Positions 9,097 through 17,223 of a stretch of 64,000 nucleotides of DNA are shown one piece after another. Location of the stretch: the NCBI RefSeq assembly GCF_017939625.1, contig NZ_JAGKTC010000004.1:233954-297953 (forward strand), written 5' to 3'. The DNA comes from Pseudoxanthomonas helianthi (lineage in GTDB: Bacteria; Pseudomonadota; Gammaproteobacteria; Xanthomonadales; Xanthomonadaceae). Position numbers and translations under genes: made by a program. Within the stretch, counting starts at the first letter, position 1. Each line of letters opens with the position of its first letter. The notes below the pieces were generated by a model that worked only from the letters and a program-made list of their open reading frames with translations, was not told the origin of the DNA and made no database searches.

Positions 9097-9165
9097 AGTC
9101 GAGCTTGCTCGACTGCTCTTGCTTCTCGTCAAGAAAGAAAAGCAGTCGAGCAAGCTCGACTCTAC
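9093..9165. repeat. REP doublet, GTAGAGTCGAGC type (copy 1)
   Basis: Two inverted copies of GTAGAGTCGAGCTTGCTCGA flank a ~23-base variable spacer. Each arm is itself a palindrome (AGTCGAGC/GCTCGACT), so the element can form one long hairpin or two small ones. Nearly identical doublets are at 31821-31896 and 33806-33881. The left end supplies the stop codon of the preceding gene, and the right end lies four bases from the stop of the convergent gene. Confidence 0.9.
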
Positions 9166-9168
9166 GGA

Positions 9169-9495
9169 TCACGCGACCGGCGTGATCGGCGGCGTCGCGG
9201 GCGTCGCCGGCTTCACCATCGGGCGCGGGCCGAAGCCGAAGCTGCTGCCGTCGCTGTGCGCGGACACGATCATGCGGATCATGCTGCTGGGCACCATCAG
9301 CTCCAGCTCGACGTTGTGCCCATCGGGGCTCTGCCCCACCAGGGTCATCTCGGTGAACGCGCCGGCGGTGTCGATTTCCTTGCAGAAGATGTGCGGGCCC
9401 TCGGCCTGTCCGGTCAGATAGGGCTTGACCGCATCGCCGAGCGCTTCCAGCGCCTGCGGGAAGAAAAACACTGCGTAGCCTTCGCTTGCGTTCAT
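9169..9495 (-). CDS. Conserved hypothetical protein, purT-linked
   Basis: A 108-residue protein, not recognised. It has no signal peptide; the middle (GPHIFCKEIDTAGAFTEMTL, then VELELMVPSSMIRMIVSAHS) looks like an alpha-beta fold, and the tail is Pro/Ala/Thr-rich (KPATPATPPITPVA), probably disordered. It starts 10 bases after the purT stop on the same strand and so is probably cotranscribed. Codon use matches the surroundings, which supports a real gene. Confidence 0.65.
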   Translation of the reverse strand: MNASEGYAVFFFPQALEALGDAVKPYLTGQAEGPHIFCKEIDTAGAFTEMTLVGQSPDGHNVELELMVPSSMIRMIVSAHSDGSSFGFGPRPMVKPATPATPPITPVA

Positions 9496-9505
9496 GGATT
9501 GCGCC

Positions 9506-10690
9506 TTACTCGAGTCCGATGGTGATGGCGGCGGCCGCCTCGCGCGCAGTCGCGCGGGCGGCGTCGATTTTTTCCCCGCGCGCCAGGGTCACGCCGACCC
9601 GGCGATGGCCTTCGACGCGGGGCTTGCCGAACAACCGCAACGCGGTATCCGGTGCCTGCAAGGCCGCTTCGACATTCGAGAACATCGGCACGCCATGGCC
9701 GTGGGCCAGCATCGCGCACGAGGCCGACGGACCGTTCTGACGGATGACGGGAATGGGAAGTCCGAGAATCGCCCGCGCGTGGAGGGCGAATTCCGACAAT
9801 TCCTGCGAGACCAGCGTGACCAGGCCGGTATCGTGCGGACGCGGCGAAACCTCGCTGAACCACACCTCATTGCCCTTGACGAACAATTCCACGCCGAAGA
9901 GGCCCCAACCGCCGAGATCGTCGGTGACCGCCTTCGCGATCTCCTGCGCGCGTTGCAGCGCGCGCGGCGACATCGGCTGCGGCTGCCAGCTTTCGCGGTA
10001 GTCGCCGTCCTTCTGCAAATGGCCGATGGGTTCGCAGAAGCTCGTGCCGTCGGCGTGGCGCACGGTCAGCAGGGTGATCTCGTAGTCGAAGTCGATGAAG
10101 CCTTCGAGGATGCAGCGGCCGGCACCAGCACGTCCGCCGGTCTGCGCGACTTCCCAGGCCGGGCCGATCTCGGCTTCGCTGCGGACGATGCTCTGGCCAT
10201 GGCCCGAAGACGACATCACCGGCTTGACCACGCAGGGCAGCCCGACCGCGGCGATGGCCTCGCGGTACTCGGCCTCCGTATCGACGAAGCGGTACGGCGA
10301 AGTCGGCAGGCCCAGCGTTTCCGCGGCCAGGCGGCGGATGCCTTCGCGATCCATGGTCAGGCGGGCGGCGCGGGCGGTGGGCACGACCTTCTGGCCACGG
10401 TCGCGCTCGAGTTCCACCAGGGTTTCGGTGTGGATGGCCTCGATCTCGGGTACGACCAGGTGTGGCTTTTCCTGGTCGATCAGCGCCCTTAGCGCGGCGG
10501 GGTCGAGCATGTCCAGCACATGGCTGCGGTGCGCGACCTGCATCGCCGGGGCATTGGCGTAGCGGTCGGCGGCGATGACCTCGACCCCCAGCCGCTGCAG
10601 TTCGATGGCGACCTCCTTGCCCAATTCGCCCGAGCCGAGCAGCAGGACGCGGGTGGCGGACGGGCTGAGCGGGGTACCGAACTGGGTCAT
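9506..10690 (-). CDS. purT: Formate-dependent phosphoribosylglycinamide formyltransferase (PurT)
   Basis: A 394-residue ATP-grasp enzyme, the normal PurT length. It uses formate and ATP to formylate GAR in the third step of purine synthesis. The N terminus has the PurK/PurT-like fold ([21 protein letters not shown], then [17 protein letters not shown]), the centre the ATP-grasp parts ([19 protein letters not shown] and [16 protein letters not shown]), and the C-terminal part [25 protein letters not shown], typical of PurT. It is transcribed leftward with the small downstream gene. The divergent SPFH operon begins ~120 bases away. Confidence 0.95.
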   Translation of the reverse strand: MTQFGTPLSPSATRVLLLGSGELGKEVAIELQRLGVEVIAADRYANAPAMQVAHRSHVLDMLDPAALRALIDQEKPHLVVPEIEAIHTETLVELERDRGQKVVPTARAARLTMDREGIRRLAAETLGLPTSPYRFVDTEAEYREAIAAVGLPCVVKPVMSSSGHGQSIVRSEAEIGPAWEVAQTGGRAGAGRCILEGFIDFDYEITLLTVRHADGTSFCEPIGHLQKDGDYRESWQPQPMSPRALQRAQEIAKAVTDDLGGWGLFGVELFVKGNEVWFSEVSPRPHDTGLVTLVSQELSEFALHARAILGLPIPVIRQNGPSASCAMLAHGHGVPMFSNVEAALQAPDTALRLFGKPRVEGHRRVGVTLARGEKIDAARATAREAAAAITIGLE

Positions 10691-10765
10691 GGCGGACGGA
10701 TCGTCGAGGGGGCCGCCATTCTAGCCAGCGGGCCGGCAGCCCGCCGACGAACGGTTATTGAACTT

Positions 10766-10782
10766 GATATCAATTTGATATC
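10766..10782. promoter_or_regulatory. Palindromic operator-like site upstream of the SPFH operon
   Basis: GATATCAATTTGATATC is a perfect 17-base palindrome around a single central T, in a conspicuously AT-rich island inside GC-rich DNA. It can also be read as two direct TTGATATC copies (10764-10771 and 10775-10782) spaced 11 bases, one helical turn apart. It lies 30 bases before the SPFH start and within the gap to divergent purT. The operon encodes a ribbon-helix-helix protein, a class that often binds such sites; that link is inferred. Confidence 0.6.
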
Positions 10783-10811
10783 TACTTTTGCCGAACCCGG
10801 AGGAACCACCC

Positions 10812-11696
10812 ATGAAAGAGAACCCCATCCGCTCGCTGCCCGGCATCCCCTTCCTGCTCGGCGTACTGGTCGTTGGCCTGCTGGCCGGCTGGCTGGTCGT
10901 CACCGGCATCGGGCCCGACCTCAAGGGCGTCGGTCCGGCATCGCCGGCCAGGCTCCTCGCAGGCATCGTCGTCGGCATCGTCGCCTTCCTCAGCCTGATC
11001 GGCCTGTACACCGTGCAACCCAACCAGGCCGCGGTGCTGAGCCTGTTCGGCAAGTACATCGGCACGGTCAAGGACAACGGCCTGCGCTGGAACAACCCCT
11101 TCTACGCCAAGCGCAAGGTCAGCCAGCGCGTGCGCAACTTCGAATCCGGCAAGCTCAAGGTCAACGAACTGGACGGCAGCCCGATCGAGATCGCCGCGGT
11201 GATCGTGTGGCAGGTGGTGGACAGCGCCGAGGCGGTGTTCAACGTCGACGACTACGAAAGCTTCGTCCACATCCAGTCCGAATCCGCGCTGCGCACGATG
11301 GCCACCAGCTATCCGTACGACCAGCACGAGGAGGGCCAGGTCGCCCTGCGCAGCCACGCCACCGAGATTTCCCAGCACCTGAAGGACGAACTGGCCGAAC
11401 GCCTCGCCGATGCCGGCGTGCAGGTGCTCGACGCGCGCATCAGCCACCTCGCCTATGCGCCGGAAATCGCCCAGGCCATGCTGCAGCGCCAGCAGGCCAA
11501 CGCGATCATCGCCGCGCGCACCCGCATCGTCGCCGGCGCGGTCGGCATGGTCGAAATGGCCCTGGCCGAACTGCAGAAGAACGGCGTGGTGCAGCTCGAC
11601 GAGGAGCGCAAGGCGGCGATGGTCAGCAACTTGCTGGTGGTGTTGTGCGGCGAACGCGCGACCCAGCCGATCGTCAACGCCGGCACGTTGTACTGA
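10812..11696 (+). CDS. SPFH-domain (stomatin/prohibitin-like) membrane protein
   Basis: The ATG at 10812 is preceded by GGAGGA eight bases upstream and gives 294 residues. Two hydrophobic helices (about residues 12-35 and 48-70) are followed by a band-7/SPFH domain ([22 protein letters not shown], then [41 protein letters not shown]). SPFH proteins form large ring assemblies at membrane microdomains and often control partner proteases. This is not HflK or HflC, which are separate in this window. It leads a six-gene run whose members include an intramembrane protease, which suggests a working unit. Confidence 0.85.
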   Translation: MKENPIRSLPGIPFLLGVLVVGLLAGWLVVTGIGPDLKGVGPASPARLLAGIVVGIVAFLSLIGLYTVQPNQAAVLSLFGKYIGTVKDNGLRWNNPFYAKRKVSQRVRNFESGKLKVNELDGSPIEIAAVIVWQVVDSAEAVFNVDDYESFVHIQSESALRTMATSYPYDQHEEGQVALRSHATEISQHLKDELAERLADAGVQVLDARISHLAYAPEIAQAMLQRQQANAIIAARTRIVAGAVGMVEMALAELQKNGVVQLDEERKAAMVSNLLVVLCGERATQPIVNAGTLY

Positions 11697-11708
11697 GCGG
11701 CCGGCATC

Positions 11709-11894
11709 GTGGCAGAGAAGAAAGCCTATCCGCTGCGCATCAACGCCGAGGTCCTCGCCGCGGCGCAGCGCTGGGCCGACGACGAGTTGCGCAGCCTCAA
11801 CGCGCAGATCGAGTACGCGCTGCGCGACGCGCTGCGCAAGGCGGGACGGCTGCCGAACAACAAGCCGGACAACGAAGAAGGAGAGGAACCATGA
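11709..11894 (+). CDS. Arc-type ribbon-helix-helix DNA-binding protein
   Basis: A 61-residue protein with a GTG start, 12 bases after the SPFH stop. The N-terminal strand YPLRINAEV followed by helices [20 protein letters not shown] and [12 protein letters not shown] fits the Arc/MetJ ribbon-helix-helix fold, where the strand of a dimer contacts DNA. The C-terminal tail is acidic. Its stop overlaps the next ATG by four bases. It may repress its own operon at the palindrome at 10766-10782; this is inference. Confidence 0.8.
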   Translation: MAEKKAYPLRINAEVLAAAQRWADDELRSLNAQIEYALRDALRKAGRLPNNKPDNEEGEEP

Positions 11895-12070
11895 GCAAGC
11901 GCTGGACCTACCAGGTGATCGAAGTGAAGCTGCAGATGTTCGGCAAACCCATCACCGAACGCGCGCAGGAAGAACTGAACCGTGTCGGCCAACTCGGCTG
12001 GGAACTGGTGTCGGCCGTCCAGTCCGAGGCCATGGATTCGATCCGCCTGTTCCTGAAAAAGGAAGCATGA
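11891..12070 (+). CDS. Small DUF4177-like protein
   Basis: A 59-residue protein beginning [16 protein letters not shown] and ending [11 protein letters not shown], with the pattern aromatic strand, a helix rich in Glu/Arg ([16 protein letters not shown]), then WELVSAVQS and a basic end. This is the small beta-alpha-beta pattern of DUF4177. It has no membrane segment. Both ends overlap neighbours by ATGA, so it is translated in a chain with the RHH gene before it and the CPBP protease after it. Role unknown. Confidence 0.75.
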   Translation: MSKRWTYQVIEVKLQMFGKPITERAQEELNRVGQLGWELVSAVQSEAMDSIRLFLKKEA

Positions 12071-12873
12071 GGATGCAGTCCGCCGCCCTGCCCTCGCCGT
12101 GGAAACCCGACCTGAAGGTCGCGGCGGTTTTCGCCGTCGTTGCCGGCTTGGCCACGGCTGCGCTGATTCCATACCTGATGCAGATGATGCCGGACAGGTT
12201 CGCGCGCATCCCGGTGCCGCTGTGGGTGCTGGTGGTCGCGCAGGCGATCCAGGCTTGCATCGTACTGGGCGGCCTGTCCCTGCTCGGCCTGCGCATGGGC
12301 CACCGCGTCGGCCTGGGCGCGCCCCTGCTGCAGCACTGGATCAATCGCCAGCCGCTGGAGAAATCCGGCCTGAAGCCGTTGAATTCCGCCCTGCTCGGCG
12401 CGCTCGCCGCCGTGCTGGTGATCGGCGCATCGATGGCGATCGATCCGTTCCTGCCGCCCATGCAGCATCCGCCGGCCGAAGTGGGGGGCGCGCAATCGGC
12501 GTTCAACGGATTCCTCGCTTCTTTTTATGGCGGCATTGCCGAAGAACTGCAGTTGCGCCTGTTCCTGATGACCTTGCTGGTGTGGATTGCCGCAAAGGTC
12601 AAGGGCGCGCAGCCGCGCGACGCCACCTATTGGAATGCCATCATCGCCGCTGCCCTCCTGTTCGGCGCCGGCCACCTCCCCGCCGCAAATCACGTGTGGG
12701 GGCTCGACGCGATGGTCGTGATACGCACCGTGCTGCTCAACGCGCTGGCCGGCGTGGCCTTCGGCTGGCTGTACTGGAAACGCGGCCTGGAAATGGCCAT
12801 CGTCGGCCACTTCGCCGCCGATATCGTGCTGCACGTGCTCGGACCGCTGCTCTCGCACGGAGCCTCGCCGTGA
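12067..12873 (+). CDS. CPBP-family intramembrane glutamic endopeptidase
   Basis: A 268-residue polytopic membrane protein with the CPBP (Abi/Rce1) signature: EELQLR with Glu159, Glu160 and Arg164, then FGAGHLP with His203, Asn225 in a later helix and His248 in VGHFAADIVLH. All four motif positions are intact, so an active protease is expected. Relatives cleave CAAX proteins in eukaryotes and act in bacteriocin immunity or anti-sigma cleavage in bacteria; the target here is unknown. The start overlaps the DUF4177-like stop and its own stop overlaps the next GTG (GTGA). Confidence 0.88.
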   Translation: MRMQSAALPSPWKPDLKVAAVFAVVAGLATAALIPYLMQMMPDRFARIPVPLWVLVVAQAIQACIVLGGLSLLGLRMGHRVGLGAPLLQHWINRQPLEKSGLKPLNSALLGALAAVLVIGASMAIDPFLPPMQHPPAEVGGAQSAFNGFLASFYGGIAEELQLRLFLMTLLVWIAAKVKGAQPRDATYWNAIIAAALLFGAGHLPAANHVWGLDAMVVIRTVLLNALAGVAFGWLYWKRGLEMAIVGHFAADIVLHVLGPLLSHGASP

Positions 12874-13421
12874 GGGACCGTGACGCCACGCAGGACTTCC
12901 CGCTGCAGCCGTTGCATGCGGCCTCCTGGGCCATCCTAGTCGCCATCGTCGCGGCCGTCGTCATTGGCGTGCTGTTCGTGCCACGGCACCAGGCCACGCC
13001 GATGCCGCCCTGGTTGCCGCTGCTGCTCGTGCTGGCGGTGGGGATCCCCCTGCTCGCACTGCGTCGCCGTCGCATCCGCGTCGACGGACGCGAACTTTGC
13101 GTGGCCGCGACCTTCTATACCCGGCGCACCCCGATCGATGCGCTCGACCTGGACCACGCGCGTGTCGTGGATCTGGCCGAACGCACCGAGTTGAAGCCGA
13201 CGCTGAAGACCAACGGCTTCAACCTGCCCTTTTTCCAGGCAGGCCACTATCGCCTGCGCAACCGCAACAAGGCGTTCTGCCTGCTGACCGGCCGCGAACG
13301 CGTGCTGGTCCTGCCGCAACGCGACGGGCGATTCATCCTGCTCAGCCCCGAGAAACCCCAGGCGCTGCTCGATGCCCTGCGCGCATCCGGCCCATTCCCG
13401 CAAAGTCGTCCGTTCCGGTGA
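12870..13421 (+). CDS. Membrane-anchored bacterial PH-domain protein
   Basis: A 183-residue protein starting at a GTG that overlaps the CPBP stop. Two hydrophobic helices (SWAILVAIVAAVVIGVLFV and WLPLLLVLAVGIPLLAL) form an N-terminal hairpin; the rest (RIRVDGRELCVAATFYTRRTPIDALDL ... FILLSPEKPQALLDAL) looks like the bacterial PH-like fold, with the usual ending in which residues described as PEKPQALLDAL form the last helix. Such proteins are common beside membrane proteases and transporters. The function is not known. Confidence 0.75.
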   Translation: MRDRDATQDFPLQPLHAASWAILVAIVAAVVIGVLFVPRHQATPMPPWLPLLLVLAVGIPLLALRRRRIRVDGRELCVAATFYTRRTPIDALDLDHARVVDLAERTELKPTLKTNGFNLPFFQAGHYRLRNRNKAFCLLTGRERVLVLPQRDGRFILLSPEKPQALLDALRASGPFPQSRPFR

Positions 13422-13437
13422 AGCTTAAGGAGACCCC

Positions 13438-13632
13438 ATGTCCGCTTCAGGTTCGCGAGCCTACTGCCGCGTATCGGCATTGATCTTCAGCGTGGTCGCG
13501 CTGCTGCAGGTGTATCGCGCGTCGCTCGGTTTGCCGCTCGCCGTCGGGCAATTCGAAATACCCGTTGCGGCTTCGTGGTTCGCCGCAGTGGTAGCTGGCG
13601 CAATGGCGATCTGGGGCTGGCGGCAGCGCTGA
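13438..13632 (+). CDS. Small two-helix membrane protein
   Basis: A 64-residue protein, not recognised, with two hydrophobic segments (VSALIFSVVALLQVY and SWFAAVVAGAMAIWGW). TAAGGAG ends seven bases before the ATG and is the best Shine-Dalgarno in this run. It starts 16 bases after the PH-domain gene and is probably the last gene of the SPFH operon. Confidence 0.6.
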   Translation: MSASGSRAYCRVSALIFSVVALLQVYRASLGLPLAVGQFEIPVAASWFAAVVAGAMAIWGWRQR

Positions 13633-13668
13633 CTGGCGGGGCCGCAGATGCACCGCTAAGCTGCGCCG

Positions 13669-14463
13669 ATGCGCGGCCAGCCCTTGGATCTCCTGAATAC
13701 GCCCGACATCGAACTGTGGCCGGCGCGCCTGTTGCGCGCGCGAGGCAACGCCGACGCACGGGTGCTGGCGCGCGCGCAATACCTGTTGCGCCGCAAGCGC
13801 GACGGTCGTTACCTCGCTGCCACGGTGCCGGAAGGCATCGTTCCGTTGCTGCCGCGCTGGACGCAAGACATCGATGCCGACGCCGCGCTGGACGCGCTGG
13901 CGTTGCGCACCGATCGCCGGTTCGACATCGACGCCCTGGGTTGCCTGCCGCTGAATCGCCTGCGCGAACGCCTGCATGCGCTGGGGCTGGACGAAAGTTA
14001 TGGCGAACGCGTCGGCCTGGACCTGGTGCCGGAACCCGCCGCCCTCGCCTTCGCCGGCTTCGACCGCTACCGCCGGCCACTGTGGCTGACCGCCGCCGCC
14101 GCGCGCGCGTGGGAGGCGATGCGCCGCGCCGCCGCGGACGACGACGTGGTGCTGGAAGCGATCTCCGGATACCGCAGCCACGACTACCAACTCGGCATCT
14201 TCGAACGCAAGCTCGCGCGCGGACAGACGGTCGAACAGATCCTGACCGTCAACGCAGCACCGGGTTACAGCGAACACCACGGCGGCGACGCGCTCGACAT
14301 CGGCACGCCAGGCGAACCGCCGGCCGAAGAGTCGTTCGAACGCACCGCAGCCTTCGCGTGGCTGCGCGACCGTGCCGGCGAATTCGGCTTCGTCATGAGC
14401 TATCCGCGCGACAACCCGCATGGCATCGTGTACGAGCCGTGGCATTGGCGCCACATCGCTTGA
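13669..14463 (+). CDS. M15-family D-alanyl-D-alanine (or L,D-) carboxypeptidase
   Basis: A 264-residue protein whose C-terminal half is an M15B/VanY zinc peptidase. It has the SGYRSHDYQ substrate motif, the zinc signature SEHHGGDALDIG (SxHxxGxAxD pattern) and the last zinc ligand in EPWHWRHI, the final residues. The N-terminal ~140 residues are of unclear fold and no signal peptide is seen, so export is uncertain. Members trim cell-wall peptides. The ATG at 13669 is chosen as the first in frame; the stop lies 9 bases before a REP doublet. Confidence 0.85.
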   Translation: MRGQPLDLLNTPDIELWPARLLRARGNADARVLARAQYLLRRKRDGRYLAATVPEGIVPLLPRWTQDIDADAALDALALRTDRRFDIDALGCLPLNRLRERLHALGLDESYGERVGLDLVPEPAALAFAGFDRYRRPLWLTAAAARAWEAMRRAAADDDVVLEAISGYRSHDYQLGIFERKLARGQTVEQILTVNAAPGYSEHHGGDALDIGTPGEPPAEESFERTAAFAWLRDRAGEFGFVMSYPRDNPHGIVYEPWHWRHIA

Positions 14464-14472
14464 TCGTTCGTC

Positions 14473-14616
14473 GTGGGAGCGACGTCAGTCGCGAATTCGA
14501 AGCCCTGTTTCATCGGAATCGACGAAGGCATGGGAAGCAGCGCAGTACTGTTTTCAGCTGTCCGGCGACGCCTGGCAGACCATCGCTTCGTTGATCGCGA
14601 CTGACGTCGCTCCCAC
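14473..14616. repeat. REP doublet with long spacer, GTGGGAGCGACGTCAGTCGCGA
   Basis: Two exact inverted copies of GTGGGAGCGACGTCAGTCGC lie at the ends of a ~144-base segment; the ~100 bases between show no gene. Each arm contains its own palindrome (GCGAC-GTCA-GTCGC). It fills the gap between the convergent peptidase and glycosylase genes. Confidence 0.85.
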
Positions 14617-14643
14617 ATCGGGTGATACATCAGGACGTAGCAA

Positions 14644-15324
14644 TCAATCCTGCGAACGATTGGTCTTCGACGCAGTGACGTCCTCGCCCTCGCCGTCGGC
14701 GATGCGCCACAGGTACAGCCCTGCGTAAGTGCGGTACGGTCCCCATTTCTCGCCACGTGCCTGCAACTGCTTCGGCGTCGGCATCTCGTCCAGCTTGTCC
14801 ACCACCTGCGCGCCCTTGCGCACGCCCAGGTCGTCGATCGGGAGGACGTCGGGCCGGCCGAGGCGGAACATCAGCATCATTTCCACGGTCCAGCGTCCGA
14901 TGCCGCGGATCGGCACCAGCGCGGCCACGATCTCGTCGTGGTGCATCGTCGCCATCTGCCGCAACGAGGGTATTTCGCCGCGCGATTCGCGCAGCGCAAG
15001 ATCGCGCAGGGCCAGGGTCTTGTTGCCCGACACCCCGCAGGCGCGCAGCGCATCGTCGTCGATGCGCCCCAATGTGTCGTGGTGCAGGCGCCGGCTGCCG
15101 ATCGCTGCCTCGACCCGCCCGACGATGGTCGATGCGGCCTTGCCGCTGAGCTGCTGGAACAGGATCGCCCGCGCCAGCGCATCGACCGGATCGAACGGCT
15201 TGCGCCAGCCTGCCTCCGGCGCGAGGTAGCCGATGCGCTTCATCCACGCGCCTAGCTTGCGGTCGCGTTTGCTCAGGTGATCGAAAGCGGCTTCGGTGTC
15301 GAAGCCCCGGGCATGTCTTGGCAT
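14644..15324 (-). CDS. DNA-3-methyladenine glycosylase II, AlkA-type HhH-GPD protein
   Basis: The ATG at 15322-15324 gives 226 residues; the open frame further upstream runs through a REP and is not coding. The HhH-GPD fold is shown by DALARAILFQQLSGKAASTIVGR, the hairpin and Gly/Pro loop LVPIRGIGRWTVEMMLMF, and the catalytic Asp in PDVLPIDDLGVRKG. It is shorter than E. coli AlkA, lacking its N-terminal domain, as in yeast MAG and many bacterial forms. It removes alkylated bases in base-excision repair. Confidence 0.9.
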   Translation of the reverse strand: MPRHARGFDTEAAFDHLSKRDRKLGAWMKRIGYLAPEAGWRKPFDPVDALARAILFQQLSGKAASTIVGRVEAAIGSRRLHHDTLGRIDDDALRACGVSGNKTLALRDLALRESRGEIPSLRQMATMHHDEIVAALVPIRGIGRWTVEMMLMFRLGRPDVLPIDDLGVRKGAQVVDKLDEMPTPKQLQARGEKWGPYRTYAGLYLWRIADGEGEDVTASKTNRSQD

Positions 15325-15374
15325 GCGCGCATCGTAGCGCGATGCGGCCCTATCCTGTTTGCGTAAACGCTTTC

Positions 15375-15454
15375 GTGGGAGCGGCCTCGGCCGCGAATGC
15401 TCTTCAGCGGCCATCGAATTGCGCAAAAGCATTCGCGGCCAAGGCCGCTCCCAC
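15375..15454. repeat. REP doublet, GTGGGAGCGGCC-GGCCGCGAATGC type
   Basis: Inverted copies of GTGGGAGCGGCCTCGGCCGC flank a ~30-base spacer; the right copy reads GTGGGAGCGGCCTTGGCCGC on the minus strand. The same type recurs at 61471-61552 and as a single copy at 31780-31806. It separates two genes transcribed leftward. Confidence 0.9.
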
Positions 15455-15460
15455 GAGAGC

Positions 15461-15835
15461 CTAGCGACGCAGCGCGTCGAACGCCCACAGCAGCCAGCCC
15501 AGCATCAACGCGATGCCGCCCAGCGGCGCCGGCTTCGTGGTGAAACCCCACCATGCATTCGCCGCAAGACTGCCCGAAAACAACAGCGTGCCCAGCAGCA
15601 ACAGGCCGAGGCCGGTGCGGGCCAGGGTGCGATTGGCGCGCGGCCCAAGGCAGGCCAGGGCGAGGCCATGGCCGAAGGCGTACAACGCGGCGTTCTGCAG
15701 GTTGCCCTGCAGATGCGCGTCGGCGACGCCGTGCGCGGCATAGGCCGACAACGCGATCGCGGCCGCGGCGAGCACGCCACCGATGAAGGCGAACAACGAA
15801 GGCTTGCTGCGCTGGCGCGAAAGCGGATCGAACAT
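15461..15835 (-). CDS. DUF423 membrane protein
   Basis: A 124-residue protein with four hydrophobic helices and the DUF423 signature: a first helix ending SAYAAHG, then NAALYAFGHGLALA, LLLLGTLLFSGSL and GGIALMLGWLLWAFDAL. The ATG at 15833-15835 gives the normal family length (E. coli YwdK/YgdD-like). Its function is unknown. The stop is seven bases from a REP doublet. Confidence 0.88.
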   Translation of the reverse strand: MFDPLSRQRSKPSLFAFIGGVLAAAAIALSAYAAHGVADAHLQGNLQNAALYAFGHGLALACLGPRANRTLARTGLGLLLLGTLLFSGSLAANAWWGFTTKPAPLGGIALMLGWLLWAFDALRR

Positions 15836-15933
15836 GGCGGAGCCTCGGGTGATTTGGCGTCCTGCCGGGATTTCGTTGGGCCCGAAACGCGACGCGCCGC
15901 AGATGCGGCGCGTCGGGTTCCAGGCGACCGGGC

Positions 15934-17025
15934 TTACTTGACGGCCCAGTAGATGTCGTACTTGCTGTCCATCGAAGTGAACGGCGCGTCGGTGCCGCTG
16001 TTCCAGGTTTCGTACGGACGGTCGGTGACTTCGTAGCCGTAGGTCGTCGCCCAGGCGCGCAGCGCGTCGCGGGCGGCGTTCAGGCCGGACATGTAACCGG
16101 TGAAGTTGCCGGTCGCGGCGCGATGCGGCTTGGTGTTGACTACCTTGACCGGTGCGCCGCCGCTGATCGTCGCGGTCAGCGTGCCCGGCTCGACGCCGGC
16201 CTTGCTGACGGGCTGGGCCACGTCGAAGGCGTACTTGTCGGCGCCCATGTCGGTGGTGATGATGCGGACCGGACCCGCGGCGGTGAGGCCGTTGGCTTCC
16301 ATCACGCGCTTGATCCATTCCTGGTTCGACTTGATCGAAGCCTTGATCGCGTCGTTGTTCAGGTCGATGTTGCCGGCGTTGACCACCAGCAGGTCTTCGG
16401 CGGGCACGTCGACGACCTTCAGGCCGACCAGCTTGCTGCCCTCCTCGCGGTAATCGGAGTTCGGCACGGTCGCCAGCAGGTTGGTCAGCTTGCCGAGGCT
16501 GGTCTTCATCGCGTCGCCGACCTGGCGGCTGACGTACATGCCGGCGTAGCGGCCGACCAGGTTCCACCACTGGTACTTCACGTCGTAGATCTGGGTGATC
16601 TTGACGTTGCGGTTGTTCTTGCCGGTCGGCTCCAGCTTGAAGGTCGTGGTCTTCTCGCTACCGAGCTTCTTGTCGACGATCGAAAAGACCACCTGGCCGC
16701 CCGCGCCCTGCGCGGGACGCTCGCTGCCGGTGATTTCCCAATGGCCCTTGCCGAATTCGGGAGTGTCGAAATCGACGCGCGCGCCGACGCCTTCGTGGTT
16801 CTCGCCGCCGCCCGAGTACTTCACGCTCGGCGACTTCGCCGGCAGCAACTGGTTCCAGTCCTTCATCCGGCGCACGTTGTTGAGCGTGTCGTAGACGATG
16901 GTCATCTTGCGGTTGGTTTCGACGCTTTCCGACAGGCGACGCTCGGACGGAAGCACGAATCCGACAATCAAGAACAGCGCCAGAACCAGTCCCAACGCGA
17001 TCAGGAACTCAAGCAAACGGGTCAT
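15934..17025 (-). CDS. Membrane-anchored SRPBCC protein with a GyrI-like C-terminal domain
   Basis: A 363-residue protein. It begins with one membrane helix (LLEFLIALGLVLALFLIVGFVL), then a polyketide-cyclase/SRPBCC-like domain (residues ~35-190: IVYDTLNNVRRMKDWNQLLP, GKGHWEITGSERP, VKITQIYDVKYQWWNLVGRY). The C-terminal ~150 residues (LLVVNAGNIDLN, then GNFTGYMSGLNAARDALRAW ending in a WxSGTDAPF segment) resemble a GyrI/AraC-effector-type small-molecule fold. The combination suggests a membrane-tethered lipid or ligand binder; the ligand is unknown. It is a single gene. Confidence 0.7.
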   Translation of the reverse strand: MTRLLEFLIALGLVLALFLIVGFVLPSERRLSESVETNRKMTIVYDTLNNVRRMKDWNQLLPAKSPSVKYSGGGENHEGVGARVDFDTPEFGKGHWEITGSERPAQGAGGQVVFSIVDKKLGSEKTTTFKLEPTGKNNRNVKITQIYDVKYQWWNLVGRYAGMYVSRQVGDAMKTSLGKLTNLLATVPNSDYREEGSKLVGLKVVDVPAEDLLVVNAGNIDLNNDAIKASIKSNQEWIKRVMEANGLTAAGPVRIITTDMGADKYAFDVAQPVSKAGVEPGTLTATISGGAPVKVVNTKPHRAATGNFTGYMSGLNAARDALRAWATTYGYEVTDRPYETWNSGTDAPFTSMDSKYDIYWAVK

Positions 17026-17223
17026 TCAGGAATCTCCAGGGGCCGGCGCCGGCCGGGACGTGACAAAGCAGGCCCGCATCCTAGCAGGCCGCGCCGCCGA
17101 GGTCAGCCTCCCGGGCGGGCGAAGAAGGACGGCGAAGCAGACCAATCGCGACCCTTGCGGCCACTGGTACGCCGGGATGCTGCGCCGCGCCAGAGATCGT
17201 CCGGAAGCGACGCGCGTCGCCGG

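Noticed and set aside
11709..12070. RHH and DUF4177-like genes as a toxin-antitoxin pair
   Set aside because: The downstream partner has no toxin-like feature, and both genes are embedded in a longer coupled operon.
12067..12873. CPBP gene as an abortive-infection phage defence gene
   Set aside because: The Abi name is historical; nothing nearby looks like a defence island, and the gene is inside a coupled SPFH operon.
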